Assembly: GCF_006539505.1 (NCBI RefSeq) | Contig: NZ_BJND01000078.1 | Location: 1 to 39,001 of the forward strand | Origin: Streptomyces spinoverrucosus | GTDB taxonomy: Bacteria > Actinomycetota > Actinomycetes > Streptomycetales > Streptomycetaceae | Reading direction: 5' to 3' | DNA length: 39,001 bases | Shown here: positions 31,815 through 39,001 of the stretch, in pieces | Layout: each line of letters opens with the position of its first letter | Position numbering within the stretch: position 1 is the first letter of the stretch | Notes under the pieces: model-generated | Seen by the model: only the letters and a program-made list of their open reading frames with translations | Told to the model about the DNA's origin: nothing | Databases searched by the model: none | Position numbers and translations under genes: made by a program

Positions 31815-32558
31815 CTACGACGTCGGCAGCTGCTGGCCGTAGTCCACCGTCTTGTCCTTCGCGGGCTGCTCCAAGGGGAAGTCCTTGCCCCAGTCCGAGA
31901 AGGTCAGCGTGCCCGCGCCGCCCGCGCGGACCAGACGCAGGGGGTACGGCTTGCCCTCCAGGGAGACATCCAGAGTGCCGCCGGCGCCCTTGTCGCCGGT
32001 GATGCGGATGGTGCGCACGCCCGACTCCTCGTGGCGGCCGTCCGTCGCCAGGGTGCCGTGCAGGGTCAGCAGGCTGTCGAAGAGGACGTCCTTGTCGGTG
32101 AAGCCGCTGAACCGCTTGTACGAGGGGTCCCCCTTCGGCACCTTGACGTACTTGCCGTCGAGCTTGTCGGCCGCGGCCGTGTCCCCGTCGTCGTGCCCGT
32201 CGTGCCAGAACTCCGCGTCGGCCATGAGGAACAGCTCCTCACCGACCCGCAGCAGCTGGAAGGTCGCCCCCTGCGCACTGACCGACCCGGTGCCACCGTC
32301 CGACTTCAGGCGCATGTCCAGCTTGTACGTGCTCCCGCCCGCGACGACCGTCCCCGCCAGCCGTACCGCCTGCGCGGACTCGGCCGCCGTACGCGTCGTG
32401 GCCTGGATCTTGTCGGCGGGCAGTTTGCCGACCCCGTTCGTGCCCGCGTCCGGGTCCTCGCTGCTACACCCGGTCAGCCCCGTCCCCGCCACAACCAGTG
32501 CGCACAACGCGCTCACCCATGTGGTCCGGCGCGTACGGCCCTGGCGCATCGCAGTCAC
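31815..32558 (-). CDS. Secreted lipoprotein, LppX/LprG-like fold possible
   Basis: 247 residues from GTG 32558. The signal peptide TWVSALCALVVAGTGLTGC ends in a lipobox (GLTGC). The mature part reads ATTRTAAESAQAVRLAGTVVAGGSTYKLDMRLKSDGGTGSVSA with VGEELFLMADAEFW, the strand pattern of actinobacterial lipid-binding lipoproteins of the LppX/LprG/LolA type. AAAGG lies about 11 bases before GTG; ATG 32549 is the alternative. It is divergent from the MgtE_N gene, and TACGCT on the minus strand (32604-32609) may be its -10. Confidence 0.85.
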   Translation of the reverse strand: MTAMRQGRTRRTTWVSALCALVVAGTGLTGCSSEDPDAGTNGVGKLPADKIQATTRTAAESAQAVRLAGTVVAGGSTYKLDMRLKSDGGTGSVSAQGATFQLLRVGEELFLMADAEFWHDGHDDGDTAAADKLDGKYVKVPKGDPSYKRFSGFTDKDVLFDSLLTLHGTLATDGRHEESGVRTIRITGDKGAGGTLDVSLEGKPYPLRLVRAGGAGTLTFSDWGKDFPLEQPAKDKTVDYGQQLPTS

Positions 32559-32681
32559 AGATGGTGCTGCCTTTCTGACGTCGGTCCTCCAGCGGCGTAC
32601 CGCAGCGTACCGGTGCGTCGAGCGGCCGGCGGAGCCAGTCCGTCCGGACCGCTCACCAGGGCGGATCCGATCGGGACGGGC

Positions 32682-32687
32682 TAGCCT
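32682..32687 (+). promoter_or_regulatory. -10 candidate for the MgtE_N/DUF1003 pair
   Basis: TAGCCT lies 73 bases before ATG 32761, in a leader that ends with AAAAGGAGG. No clear -35. Confidence 0.35.
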
Positions 32688-32760
32688 GAAGCCCATCCGA
32701 GTGAGCAATTCCGCGCAAGCGGAGCAAACGAAACGTACGGCAGGAAAAGGAGGCGCAGCC

Positions 32761-34050
32761 ATGGTCGCGGGCGCCCCCCGGATCTTCGTCTCGCATCTCT
32801 CCGGCATCGCCGTCTTCGACCCGAACGGCGACCAGGTGGGCCGCGTGCGCGATCTGGTCGTCATGCTGCGGGTCGGCAGCAAGCCGCCGCGGCTGCTCGG
32901 GCTGGTCGTCGAACTCACCACCCGCCGCCGCATCTTCCTGCCCATGACCCGGGTCACCGGCATCGAGTCCGGACAGGTCATCACCACCGGCGTGCTCAAC
33001 GTCCGCCGCTTCGAACAGCGCCCCACCGAGCGGCTGGCCTTCGGCGAACTGCTCGACCGGCGCGTCACGCTCATGGAGACCGGCGAGGAGGTCACCGTCC
33101 TCGACCTGTCGGTGCAGCAGTTGCCGGCCCGCCGCGACTGGGAGATCGACCGCGTCTTCGTCCGCAAGGGCAAGAAGGGCGGCGCCTTCCGGCGGGCCAA
33201 GGGCGAGACGCTGACCGTGGAGTGGTCCGCCGTCACCGGCTTCTCCCTGGAGGAGCAGGGTCAGGGCGCCGAAAGTCTGCTCGCCACGTTCGAGCAGCTG
33301 CGCCCCGCGGACCTGGCGAACGTCCTGCACCACCTCTCGCCCAAGCGGCGCGCCGAGGTCGCCGCCGCCCTCGACGACGACCGGCTCGCCGACGTCCTGG
33401 AGGAGCTGCCGGAGGACGACCAGGTGGAGATCCTCGGCAAGCTCAAGGAGGAGCGCGCCGCGGACGTGCTGGAGGCGATGGACCCGGACGACGCCGCCGA
33501 CCTGCTCTCCGAGCTGCCGGAGGAGGAGAAGGAGCGGCTGCTGAGCCTGATGAAGCCCGACGACGCGGCCGACATGCGGCGCCTGATGGCGTACGAGGAG
33601 CGCACCGCGGGCGGTCTGATGACCACCGAGCCGATCGTGCTGCGGCCCGACGCCACCGTCGCCGACGCCCTCGCCCGGGTCCGCAACGCCGACCTCTCCC
33701 CCGCCCTCGCCGCCCAGGTGTACGTCTGCCGCCCGCCGGACGAGACACCGACCGGCAAGTACCTCGGCACCGTCCACTTCCAGCGGCTGCTGCGCGACCC
33801 GCCGTACACCCTGGTCAGCTCGATCCTGGACGCCGACCTGCAACCCCTGGCCCCGGACGCGGCACTGCCCCTCGTCGCCGGGTTCTTCGCGACGTACGAC
33901 ATGGTCGCGGCGCCCGTCGTCGACGAGTCCGGGTCGCTGCTGGGCGCGGTGACCGTGGACGACGTACTGGACCACATGCTGCCCGAGGACTGGCGGGAGA
34001 GCGAGTTCGAGCTCGAGGAGGGCGAGGGGGTGGCCGCCCATGGCTCCTGA
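32761..34050 (+). CDS. Soluble PRC-barrel / MgtE N-terminal / CBS protein
   Basis: 429 residues, no membrane spans. A PRC-barrel-like part (1-170: SGIAVFDPNGDQVGRVRDLVV) comes first, then the alpha-helical MgtE_N superhelix (about 180-290: LRPADLANVLHHLSPKRRAEVAAALDDDRLADVLEELPEDD), then two CBS repeats (about 295-425: GGLMTTEPIVLRPDATVADALARVR, FATYDMVAAPVVDESGSLLGAVTVDDVL). In the channel MgtE these domains sense Mg and gate the pore, but the pore is missing. AAGGAGG is 7-8 bases before ATG. The stop codon lies inside the DUF1003 gene, so the two products are made together; I infer a Mg-responsive regulator of that membrane partner. Confidence 0.93.
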   Translation: MVAGAPRIFVSHLSGIAVFDPNGDQVGRVRDLVVMLRVGSKPPRLLGLVVELTTRRRIFLPMTRVTGIESGQVITTGVLNVRRFEQRPTERLAFGELLDRRVTLMETGEEVTVLDLSVQQLPARRDWEIDRVFVRKGKKGGAFRRAKGETLTVEWSAVTGFSLEEQGQGAESLLATFEQLRPADLANVLHHLSPKRRAEVAAALDDDRLADVLEELPEDDQVEILGKLKEERAADVLEAMDPDDAADLLSELPEEEKERLLSLMKPDDAADMRRLMAYEERTAGGLMTTEPIVLRPDATVADALARVRNADLSPALAAQVYVCRPPDETPTGKYLGTVHFQRLLRDPPYTLVSSILDADLQPLAPDAALPLVAGFFATYDMVAAPVVDESGSLLGAVTVDDVLDHMLPEDWRESEFELEEGEGVAAHGS

Positions 34051-34654
34051 GCGCGAGGTGGTACGGCGCGAGCCGTGGCGCGAGACCGGCCGGGAGCGCG
34101 TGCCCGCCGGGGCCACGGCGACCACGCGCCCGCGCGCCCGGCTCGACCAGCCACGTCCTCGCCGGCCCCGGATCCTGCCCGAGTGGGACCCGGAGGCCTT
34201 CGGAAAGCTGTCGGAGCGCATCGCCCGCTTCATCGGCACCGGGCGGTTCCTGGTCTGGATGACGGTGATCGTCATCCTCTGGGTCGCCTGGAACACGCTC
34301 ATGCCACGGGTGGTGCGGTTCGACGAGTACCCGTTCATCTTCCTGACCCTGGCGCTGTCCCTGCAGGCCTCCTACGCCGCCCCGCTGATCCTGCTCGCCC
34401 AGAACCGGCAGGACGACCGCGCCCGGGTCGACCTCGAACAGGACCGCAAGCAGAACGAGCGGTCGATCGCGGACACCGAGTACCTGACCCGGGAGATCGC
34501 CGCCCTGCGCATCGGGCTCGGCGAGGTCGCGACCCGGGACTGGCTCCGCTCCGAGTTGCACGACATGGTCAAGGAACTCCAGGACGGGCACCCCAACGGT
34601 CACCGTGTATTCCCGGCAGATCGGTCAGGGGCGCGTGACGTAGACGACCACTGA
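34040..34654 (+). CDS. DUF1003 membrane protein
   Basis: 204 residues. After an Arg-rich start, two spans (RFLVWMTVIVILWVAWNTL and PFIFLTLALSLQASYAAPLILLA) are followed by the DUF1003 signature QNRQDDRARVDLEQDRKQNERSIADTEYLTREIAALR and a helical tail. ATG 34040 overlaps the previous gene by 11 bases. The mycobacterial pair Rv1231c/Rv1232c has the same arrangement. Function unknown. Confidence 0.93.
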   Translation: MAPEREVVRREPWRETGRERVPAGATATTRPRARLDQPRPRRPRILPEWDPEAFGKLSERIARFIGTGRFLVWMTVIVILWVAWNTLMPRVVRFDEYPFIFLTLALSLQASYAAPLILLAQNRQDDRARVDLEQDRKQNERSIADTEYLTREIAALRIGLGEVATRDWLRSELHDMVKELQDGHPNGHRVFPADRSGARDVDDH

Positions 34655-34684
34655 CGGGCTTTCCGAGGGATGCGTGCGGCGCCG

Positions 34685-34698
34685 TACCATCGTCCTTA
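34685..34698 (+). promoter_or_regulatory. Leaderless promoter -10 for mrp
   Basis: TACCAT (34685-34690) ends 7 bases before ATG 34698, with no ribosome site between. Confidence 0.55.
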
Positions 34699-35831
34699 TG
34701 GCTACGGAAGACGCGGTGCGCGAAGCACTGGCGACGGTGAACGACCCCGAGATCAACCGGCCCATCACCGAGCTCGGGATGGTCAAGTCGGTTCAGATCG
34801 GTGCGGACGGTGCGGTCGCGGTCACCGTGTACCTGACGGTCTCGGGCTGCCCGATGCGCGAGACGATCACGCAGCGCGTGACCGAGGCGGTCTCCCGGGT
34901 CGACGGCGTTACCCGCGTCGACGTCACGCTCGACGTGATGAGCGACGCGCAGCGCAAGGAGCTGGCGGCGGCCCTGCGCGGCGGCCAGGCCGAGCGCGAG
35001 GTCCCCTTCGCCAAGCCCGGCTCGCTGACGCGCGTGTACGCGGTCGCGTCCGGCAAGGGCGGCGTCGGCAAGTCGTCGGTCACGGTGAACCTGGCGGCGG
35101 CGATGGCGGCCGACGGCCTGAAGGTCGGTGTCGTCGACGCCGACATCTACGGCCACAGCGTGCCGCGCATGCTGGGCGCCGACGGGCGGCCCACCCAGGT
35201 CGAGAACATGATCATGCCGCCGTCCGCGAACGGTGTGAAGGTCATCTCCATCGGCATGTTCACCCCGGGCAACACCCCGGTGGTCTGGCGCGGCCCGATG
35301 CTCCACCGGGCTCTGCAGCAGTTCCTGGCGGACGTGTACTGGGGCGACCTGGACATCCTGCTGCTCGACCTGCCCCCGGGCACGGGCGACATCGCGATCT
35401 CCGTCGCCCAGTTGGTCCCGAACGCCGAGATCCTGGTCGTGACGACCCCGCAGCAGGCGGCGGCCGAGGTGGCCGAGCGGGCCGGTTCCATCGCCGTACA
35501 GACCCACCAGAAGATCGTCGGCGTGGTCGAGAACATGTCCGGCCTGCCCTGCCCGCACTGCGGCGAGATGGTCGACGTCTTCGGCACGGGCGGCGGCCAG
35601 GTGGTCGCCGACGGCCTGACCAGGACCACGGGTACGAACGTCCCGGTCCTCGGCAACATCCCCATCGACGTCCGCCTCCGCGAGGGCGGCGACGAGGGCA
35701 AGCCGGTGGTCCTGACCGACCCGGACTCCCCGGCGGGCGCGGCCCTGCGATCCATTGCTGGGAAGCTCGGGGGACGGCAGCGGGGCCTTGCGGGCCTGTC
35801 GCTGGGAATCACGCCGCGCAACAAGTTCTGA
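34698..35831 (+). CDS. mrp: Mrp/ApbC iron-sulfur cluster carrier ATPase
   Basis: 377 residues. An N-terminal MIP18/DUF59 domain (1-95: EALATVNDPEINRPITELGMV) joins a P-loop domain with deviant Walker A SGKGGVGKS (118-126), VVDADIYGHS, LLLDLPPGTGD and the cluster-binding PCPHCGE near residue 285. Holds and delivers 4Fe-4S clusters to client enzymes. ATG 34698 is the leaderless start; ATG 34674 would add eight residues. A terminator follows within 125 bases. Confidence 0.95.
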   Translation: MATEDAVREALATVNDPEINRPITELGMVKSVQIGADGAVAVTVYLTVSGCPMRETITQRVTEAVSRVDGVTRVDVTLDVMSDAQRKELAAALRGGQAEREVPFAKPGSLTRVYAVASGKGGVGKSSVTVNLAAAMAADGLKVGVVDADIYGHSVPRMLGADGRPTQVENMIMPPSANGVKVISIGMFTPGNTPVVWRGPMLHRALQQFLADVYWGDLDILLLDLPPGTGDIAISVAQLVPNAEILVVTTPQQAAAEVAERAGSIAVQTHQKIVGVVENMSGLPCPHCGEMVDVFGTGGGQVVADGLTRTTGTNVPVLGNIPIDVRLREGGDEGKPVVLTDPDSPAGAALRSIAGKLGGRQRGLAGLSLGITPRNKF

Positions 35832-35848
35832 CAGGCGTACGGGTGACG

Positions 35849-35902
35849 CCCTCAGGGGCGCGGGGAACTGCGCGAACAACCACACACGACCCGCAGCCGC
35901 CG
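35849..35902. repeat. Dispersed Streptomyces intergenic repeat
   Basis: A segment with GCGCGGGGAACTGCGCG, then AACAACCACACACGACCCGCAG, here in two pieces. I recognise it as a sequence that recurs many times between genes in Streptomyces genomes; it occurs once in this window. It lies between the mrp stop and the terminator. Confidence 0.6.
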
Positions 35903-35924
35903 AACACCCTGTAGCCCTACGGCG

Positions 35925-35954
35925 AAGGGGCGCCGAAACCCAACGGCGCCCCTT
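35925..35954. terminator. Hairpin terminator between mrp and the convergent unknown gene
   Basis: AAGGGGCGCCG (35925-35935) and CGGCGCCCCTT (35944-35954), loop AAACCCAA, followed by TTCTC. Resembles an intrinsic terminator with a short T run on the plus strand; the minus strand also reads A and T around it. Confidence 0.88.
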
Positions 35955-35972
35955 TTCTCACGAGTGCTCGGC

Positions 35973-36635
35973 CTACGCGTACTCGGCGATGTCCTTGATC
36001 ATCGCAAACCCCAGCCCGTACGCACTCATCCCCCGCCCATACGCCCCCAGGTGAACCCCCTCCTGCGTGGACCCCGCGAGCACCCACCCGAACTCGGACT
36101 CCCGGTAGTGGAAGGGCGTCGGCACACCGTCGACGGGAAGCGACAACGTCGACCAGTCCGCACCGGCGAGATCGTCCGCGAGGACCCACGCCGTCTCCGT
36201 CTGCTGCTCCAGCCAGTCGTCCCGCAGACTGTGGTCCATCTGCCCGGGCCAGGTGAAGGACAGCAGCCCCACCCCCGCGAGCCAGGCCGCCGAGGAGACC
36301 GATGTCGCCTCCAGCAGCCCCGTACCGTCGGCACTGCGCCGCACGGGATTCGCGGCGACGGTCACCACGACCGCGAACCGCTCCCGCTCCTCGGCGACCC
36401 CTTCGGCACGCACCGAGGGCTCGTCACCGTGTCCGATCGAACCGTGCTCCACGGCTCCGTCGGCCGTCATACCCACCTGCATCAGCCAGCGCGGGCCCGT
36501 GAACGCCTCGTCAAGGCCGTACCACGGGAAGGGCGCACGCAGGTAGCCGTCGACCGCCGTACGCCGGGCGGAGGGGACCTGCTGCCCACCCTCCGCGGCC
36601 GGCGCCTGCGCGACTGCCCGACTCGTCGTCTCCAT
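35973..36635 (-). CDS. Conserved hypothetical protein
   Basis: 220 residues. VDGYLRAPFPWYGLDEAFTGPRWLMQVGMTADGAVEHGSIGHGDEP, ERFAVVVTVAANPVRR, LAGVGLLSFTWPGQMDHSLRDDWLEQQTETAWVLADDL and FGWVLAGSTQEGVHLGAYGRGMSAYGLGFAMIKDI. No signal peptide or span; beta-rich with many Trp. I do not recognise the family. ATG 36635 with AGGAGG 11 bases upstream. Same strand as tatB but 239 bases away. Confidence 0.82.
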   Translation of the reverse strand: METTSRAVAQAPAAEGGQQVPSARRTAVDGYLRAPFPWYGLDEAFTGPRWLMQVGMTADGAVEHGSIGHGDEPSVRAEGVAEERERFAVVVTVAANPVRRSADGTGLLEATSVSSAAWLAGVGLLSFTWPGQMDHSLRDDWLEQQTETAWVLADDLAGADWSTLSLPVDGVPTPFHYRESEFGWVLAGSTQEGVHLGAYGRGMSAYGLGFAMIKDIAEYA

Positions 36636-36874
36636 TGCCCGGACGCCTCCTCGCTCTCGTCGGAACGGACGGCCCGCCCCCCTTCGGGCGTACTCGTCCG
36701 GTCCGCACAACAACTCGGCAGCATATCCACACCGCTGCGGGCAGCCGGGAATACGCCCGGCGCGTGGGTCGCAGGGACGTCGCGTTCGTGCCGTGGGGGG
36801 CGCGTGAAGGCTGTGACGCACCGCACTCGCGTCCAACGAGGTGGCGCGGGTGATGGGCGGGTGTCGCGCCGGTG

Positions 36875-37315
36875 TCAGGTGGCGTCGGCGTCGAAGGGCG
36901 GGCGGTCGTCGGGCTTCTTCATCGTGTCGACGGACTTCTTCGTCATGTCGACGCGGGCGCCCGAGGAGCCGGAGGCGGCGGACGGCTCCGGGTCGCGGCT
37001 GTGGACCGCGTCCGTGACCTCGGCCATCTCCTTCTTCAGGTCGAAGCCGTTACGGATCTCCTTCAGCCCCAGGTCGTCGTTGTCCAGCTGCTTGCGGATG
37101 AACGTCTTGGGGTTGAGGTCCTCGAACTCGAAGTCCTTGAACTCCGGGCCGAGTTCCTGCCGGATGTCCTGCTTGGCGCTCTCCGAGAACTCACGGATCT
37201 TCCGGACGGTGCGCATCACGTCCTGGATGACCTTCGGGAGCTTGTCCGGACCGAACACGAGCACGGCGAGGATGACGAGCGTCACCAGCTCCAGCGGTCC
37301 TATGTCATTGAACAC
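36875..37315 (-). CDS. tatB: TatB-type Sec-independent translocase subunit
   Basis: 146 residues. An N-terminal span (DIGPLELVTLVILAVLVFGPDKLPKVIQD) with the Gly-Pro hinge after it and then a long amphipathic helix (RTVRKIREFSESAKQDIRQEL) is the TatA/TatB pattern; the longer charged tail and the Glu in the span (GPLELV) favour TatB. With TatC it recognises twin-arginine signal peptides of folded proteins. GTG 37315 has AAGGAG 8 bases upstream. It follows an htrA-like gene, the usual actinobacterial sigE-rseA-htrA-tatB order. Confidence 0.93.
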   Translation of the reverse strand: MFNDIGPLELVTLVILAVLVFGPDKLPKVIQDVMRTVRKIREFSESAKQDIRQELGPEFKDFEFEDLNPKTFIRKQLDNDDLGLKEIRNGFDLKKEMAEVTDAVHSRDPEPSAASGSSGARVDMTKKSVDTMKKPDDRPPFDADAT

Positions 37316-37467
37316 CTGAAAGCTCCTTGTGTGTCCCGGGCCGGGTCCACGGTACCCGTCGATCCTGTCCGATCGGTACCGTCCCGTGCCCCCCACGTGT
37401 GGGTAAGTGAGCGTTTTTCCCGCTGTTTGCCTTGTGGGCCGGGGTTTGCTGCCCTGTCTGTGAGATT

Positions 37468-37512
37468 TGTGTGAGTTCGAGATCTGTGTGAGTTCCAGAT
37501 CTGTGTGAGTTC
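37468..37512. repeat. Three 17-bp direct repeats between htrA-like gene and tatB
   Basis: TGTGTGAGTTC begins at 37468, 37485 and 37502, exactly 17 bases apart, with AGATC between the copies. The last copy touches the htrA stop codon. Confidence 0.9.
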
Positions 37513-37514
37513 GC

Positions 37515-39001
37515 TCAGTCGCCGTCCGAGGAGCCGAGCACCAGCGAGATCGTCCGTTCCTCGCCGTCCCGCTGGAGGGTCAGCTCCAGCCGGTCGCCGG
37601 GGCGGTGGGCGCGGGTCTTGACGATCAGTTCCGAACCGGAGTGGATCCGCTGGCCGTCGACCTCGGTGATGATGTCGCCCGGCTCGATCCCGGCCTTGTC
37701 GCCGGGGCCGCCCGGGGTGACCGGGGCGTCGCCGTCGCTGCCCTTGGTGCCGACGCGGGCGCCGTCGCCGGTGTAGTTCATGTCGAGGGTGACGCCGATG
37801 ACCGGGTGGGTCGCCTTGCCAGTGTTGATCAGTTCCTCGGCGACGCGTTTGCCCTGGTTGATCGGGATGGCGAAGCCGAGACCTATGGAACCGGACTGGC
37901 CGCCGCCCAGGTCGCTGCCGTCGCTGGCGGAACGGATCGCGGAGTTGATGCCGACCACACGGGCCTGGGCGTCGAGCAGGGGGCCGCCGGAGTTGCCCGG
38001 GTTGATGGGGGCGTCGGTCTGCAGGGCGTCGACGTAGGAGATGTCGCTGGCGTCACCGCTCTCGCCGCCCGCCGTGATGGGGCGCTCCTTGGCGCTGATG
38101 ATGCCGGAGGTGACCGTCCCGGCCAGGTCGAAGGGGGCGCCGATGGCGACGACCGGGTCGCCGACCTGGACGTTGTCGGAGTTGCCGAGGGGCAGCGGCT
38201 TGAGGCCGCTGACGCCGCGGACACGGACGACCGCGAGGTCGTAGCCGCCGTCCCGGCCGACGACCTCGGCCTTCGCCGTCTCGCCGCTGTGGAAGGTGAC
38301 CGTTATGTCGCCGTCCGCGCCGGCGGGCTCCACGACGTGGTTGTTGGTGAGGATGTGGCCCCGGCCGTCGAGCACGAAGCCCGTGCCGGTGCCTGCCTCG
38401 CCGGAGCCGCTGACGTGCAGGGTGACCACGCTGGGCAGGGCCCGCGCGGCGATCCCGGCCACGCTGTCGGCGTCCCGCCCTGCGGCCTCCTGCCCGGCCT
38501 GCGGCAACTCCACCTGCTCGACCCCGCCGTTGCGCTCCAGATACGCGCCGACGACACCACCGACGCCGCCGGACACAAGGGCGACGAGCACGGTACCGAC
38601 GACCAGTATCTTCTTGGCCCGCTTACGACGCTGCTGCTCGGTGGGTATCGCGGCACCGGTCTGCTGAAGCGGGGCGGCAGCGACTGCGGCGCCGGGGGTG
38701 GGGTTTGGGGCGGCCCAGGGGTCGTAGCGGTGCCAGGGGTTGGGGGAGGCGGGGGCGTCTGGTGAGGCTGGCGACGGTGGGGTGTCGGTGGTGGGGGGTG
38801 GCGCGGGCATGCCGGTTACGGGGGGCGGGGTGGGGGCTGGTACGGCTTGGGTGGGGGTCGGTACGGCCTGCGCCTGGGCCGGTACGGCTGGTGCGGGGGT
38901 CGGTGCGGCTGGGGCGGGAGCTGGTACGGCCGGTCCGGAGCCTGGTACCGCGGGCGCGGGCATGCCGGTTACGGGGGGCGGGGTGGGGGCTGGTACGGCT
39001 T
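37515..39001 (-). CDS. HtrA/DegP-type serine protease with PDZ domain, 5' end beyond the window
   Basis: At least 495 residues; the frame stays open past the right edge. The order is a Pro/Ala/Thr-rich N-terminal region (repetitive), a basic stretch (EQQRRKRAKK), one membrane span (ILVVGTVLVALVSGGVGGVVGAYL), a trypsin-like domain with the His of TNNHVV, the Asp of YDLAVV and the Ser of NPGNSGGPL, then a C-terminal PDZ domain (GGPGDKAGIEPGDIITEVDGQ). It degrades or refolds damaged envelope proteins. In actinobacteria this gene sits in the sigE/rseA stress operon, which would lie just outside on the right. An internal ATG at 38963 lies in the repeats and is not the start. Confidence 0.93.
   Translation of the reverse strand, partial: AVPAPTPPPVTGMPAPAVPGSGPAVPAPAPAAPTPAPAVPAQAQAVPTPTQAVPAPTPPPVTGMPAPPPTTDTPPSPASPDAPASPNPWHRYDPWAAPNPTPGAAVAAAPLQQTGAAIPTEQQRRKRAKKILVVGTVLVALVSGGVGGVVGAYLERNGGVEQVELPQAGQEAAGRDADSVAGIAARALPSVVTLHVSGSGEAGTGTGFVLDGRGHILTNNHVVEPAGADGDITVTFHSGETAKAEVVGRDGGYDLAVVRVRGVSGLKPLPLGNSDNVQVGDPVVAIGAPFDLAGTVTSGIISAKERPITAGGESGDASDISYVDALQTDAPINPGNSGGPLLDAQARVVGINSAIRSASDGSDLGGGQSGSIGLGFAIPINQGKRVAEELINTGKATHPVIGVTLDMNYTGDGARVGTKGSDGDAPVTPGGPGDKAGIEPGDIITEVDGQRIHSGSELIVKTRAHRPGDRLELTLQRDGEERTISLVLGSSDGD
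38801..39001 (-). repeat. 153-bp in-frame duplication in the Pro-rich region of the htrA-like gene
   Basis: 38801-38848 recurs at 38954-39001 (cut by the edge), offset 153 bases = 51 codons. It encodes QAVPAPTPPPVTGMPAP. Between the copies, GGTACGGC-type short repeats form PAVPAPAPA runs. Confidence 0.88.

Overview
The window is about 39 kb of very GC-rich DNA (third codon positions almost all G or C, GTG and possibly CTG starts, leaderless promoters, lipoprotein genes). Gene content and order point to a Streptomyces chromosome core region. From memory, two blocks also match mycobacterial order: adnB / alkyltransferase-like / moeZ / DUF3152 / TetR / DUF3107 / ferritin-like / DEAD-box helicase (compare Rv3201c-Rv3211), and htrA / tatB / mrp / DUF1003 / MgtE_N-CBS / corA (compare Rv1223-Rv1239c). 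I see no insertion sequence, phage, CRISPR, tRNA or rRNA.

Left part (1-7.6 kb): the 5' end of a UvrD-type helicase (probably AdnB), an alkyltransferase-like DNA repair protein whose active-site Cys is Trp, a large membrane protein joining a kinase-like region to an LPG-synthase/flippase domain, and two tandem secreted TAP-like peptidase lipoproteins. A long hairpin separates the second peptidase gene from convergent moeZ.

Middle-left (8.9-14.1 kb): a minus-strand cassette of four genes: a PelF/DUF3492 glycosyltransferase, a multi-pass membrane protein, an SDR epimerase and a spherulin-4 (GH135-like) protein. The pairs overlap by 4 or 13 bases. A 385-base gap in the middle holds a nested inverted-repeat structure, a 42-bp tandem repeat and a 15-codon ORF coupled to the epimerase. 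This is the most interesting system here: it resembles parts of both the bacterial Pel and the fungal galactosaminogalactan pathways, and sits between moeZ and DUF3152, which I recall as neighbours in mycobacteria.

Middle (14.3-24.9 kb): a DUF3152 predicted metzincin with an 11-fold 12-residue repeat, coupled to an alpha/beta hydrolase; a small acidic protein behind a palindromic operator; TetR; DUF3107; a small membrane protein; a MiaE/ferritin-like protein; a DEAD-box RNA helicase with a huge basic repetitive tail and an apparent CTG start; a second alpha/beta hydrolase; and a NYN-domain nuclease.

Right (25-39 kb): a 50-residue orphan behind an AT-rich region, MarC, a PHP phosphoesterase, a zinc-ribbon protein, an MFS exporter with an iron-box-like promoter, a SUFU/SseB-like protein, corA behind a roughly 300-base leader with its own perfectly placed 15-codon ORF, a split-barrel protein, a lipoprotein, a soluble PRC/MgtE_N/CBS protein coupled to a DUF1003 membrane protein, Mrp, an unknown protein, TatB, and an HtrA-like protease that runs off the right edge.
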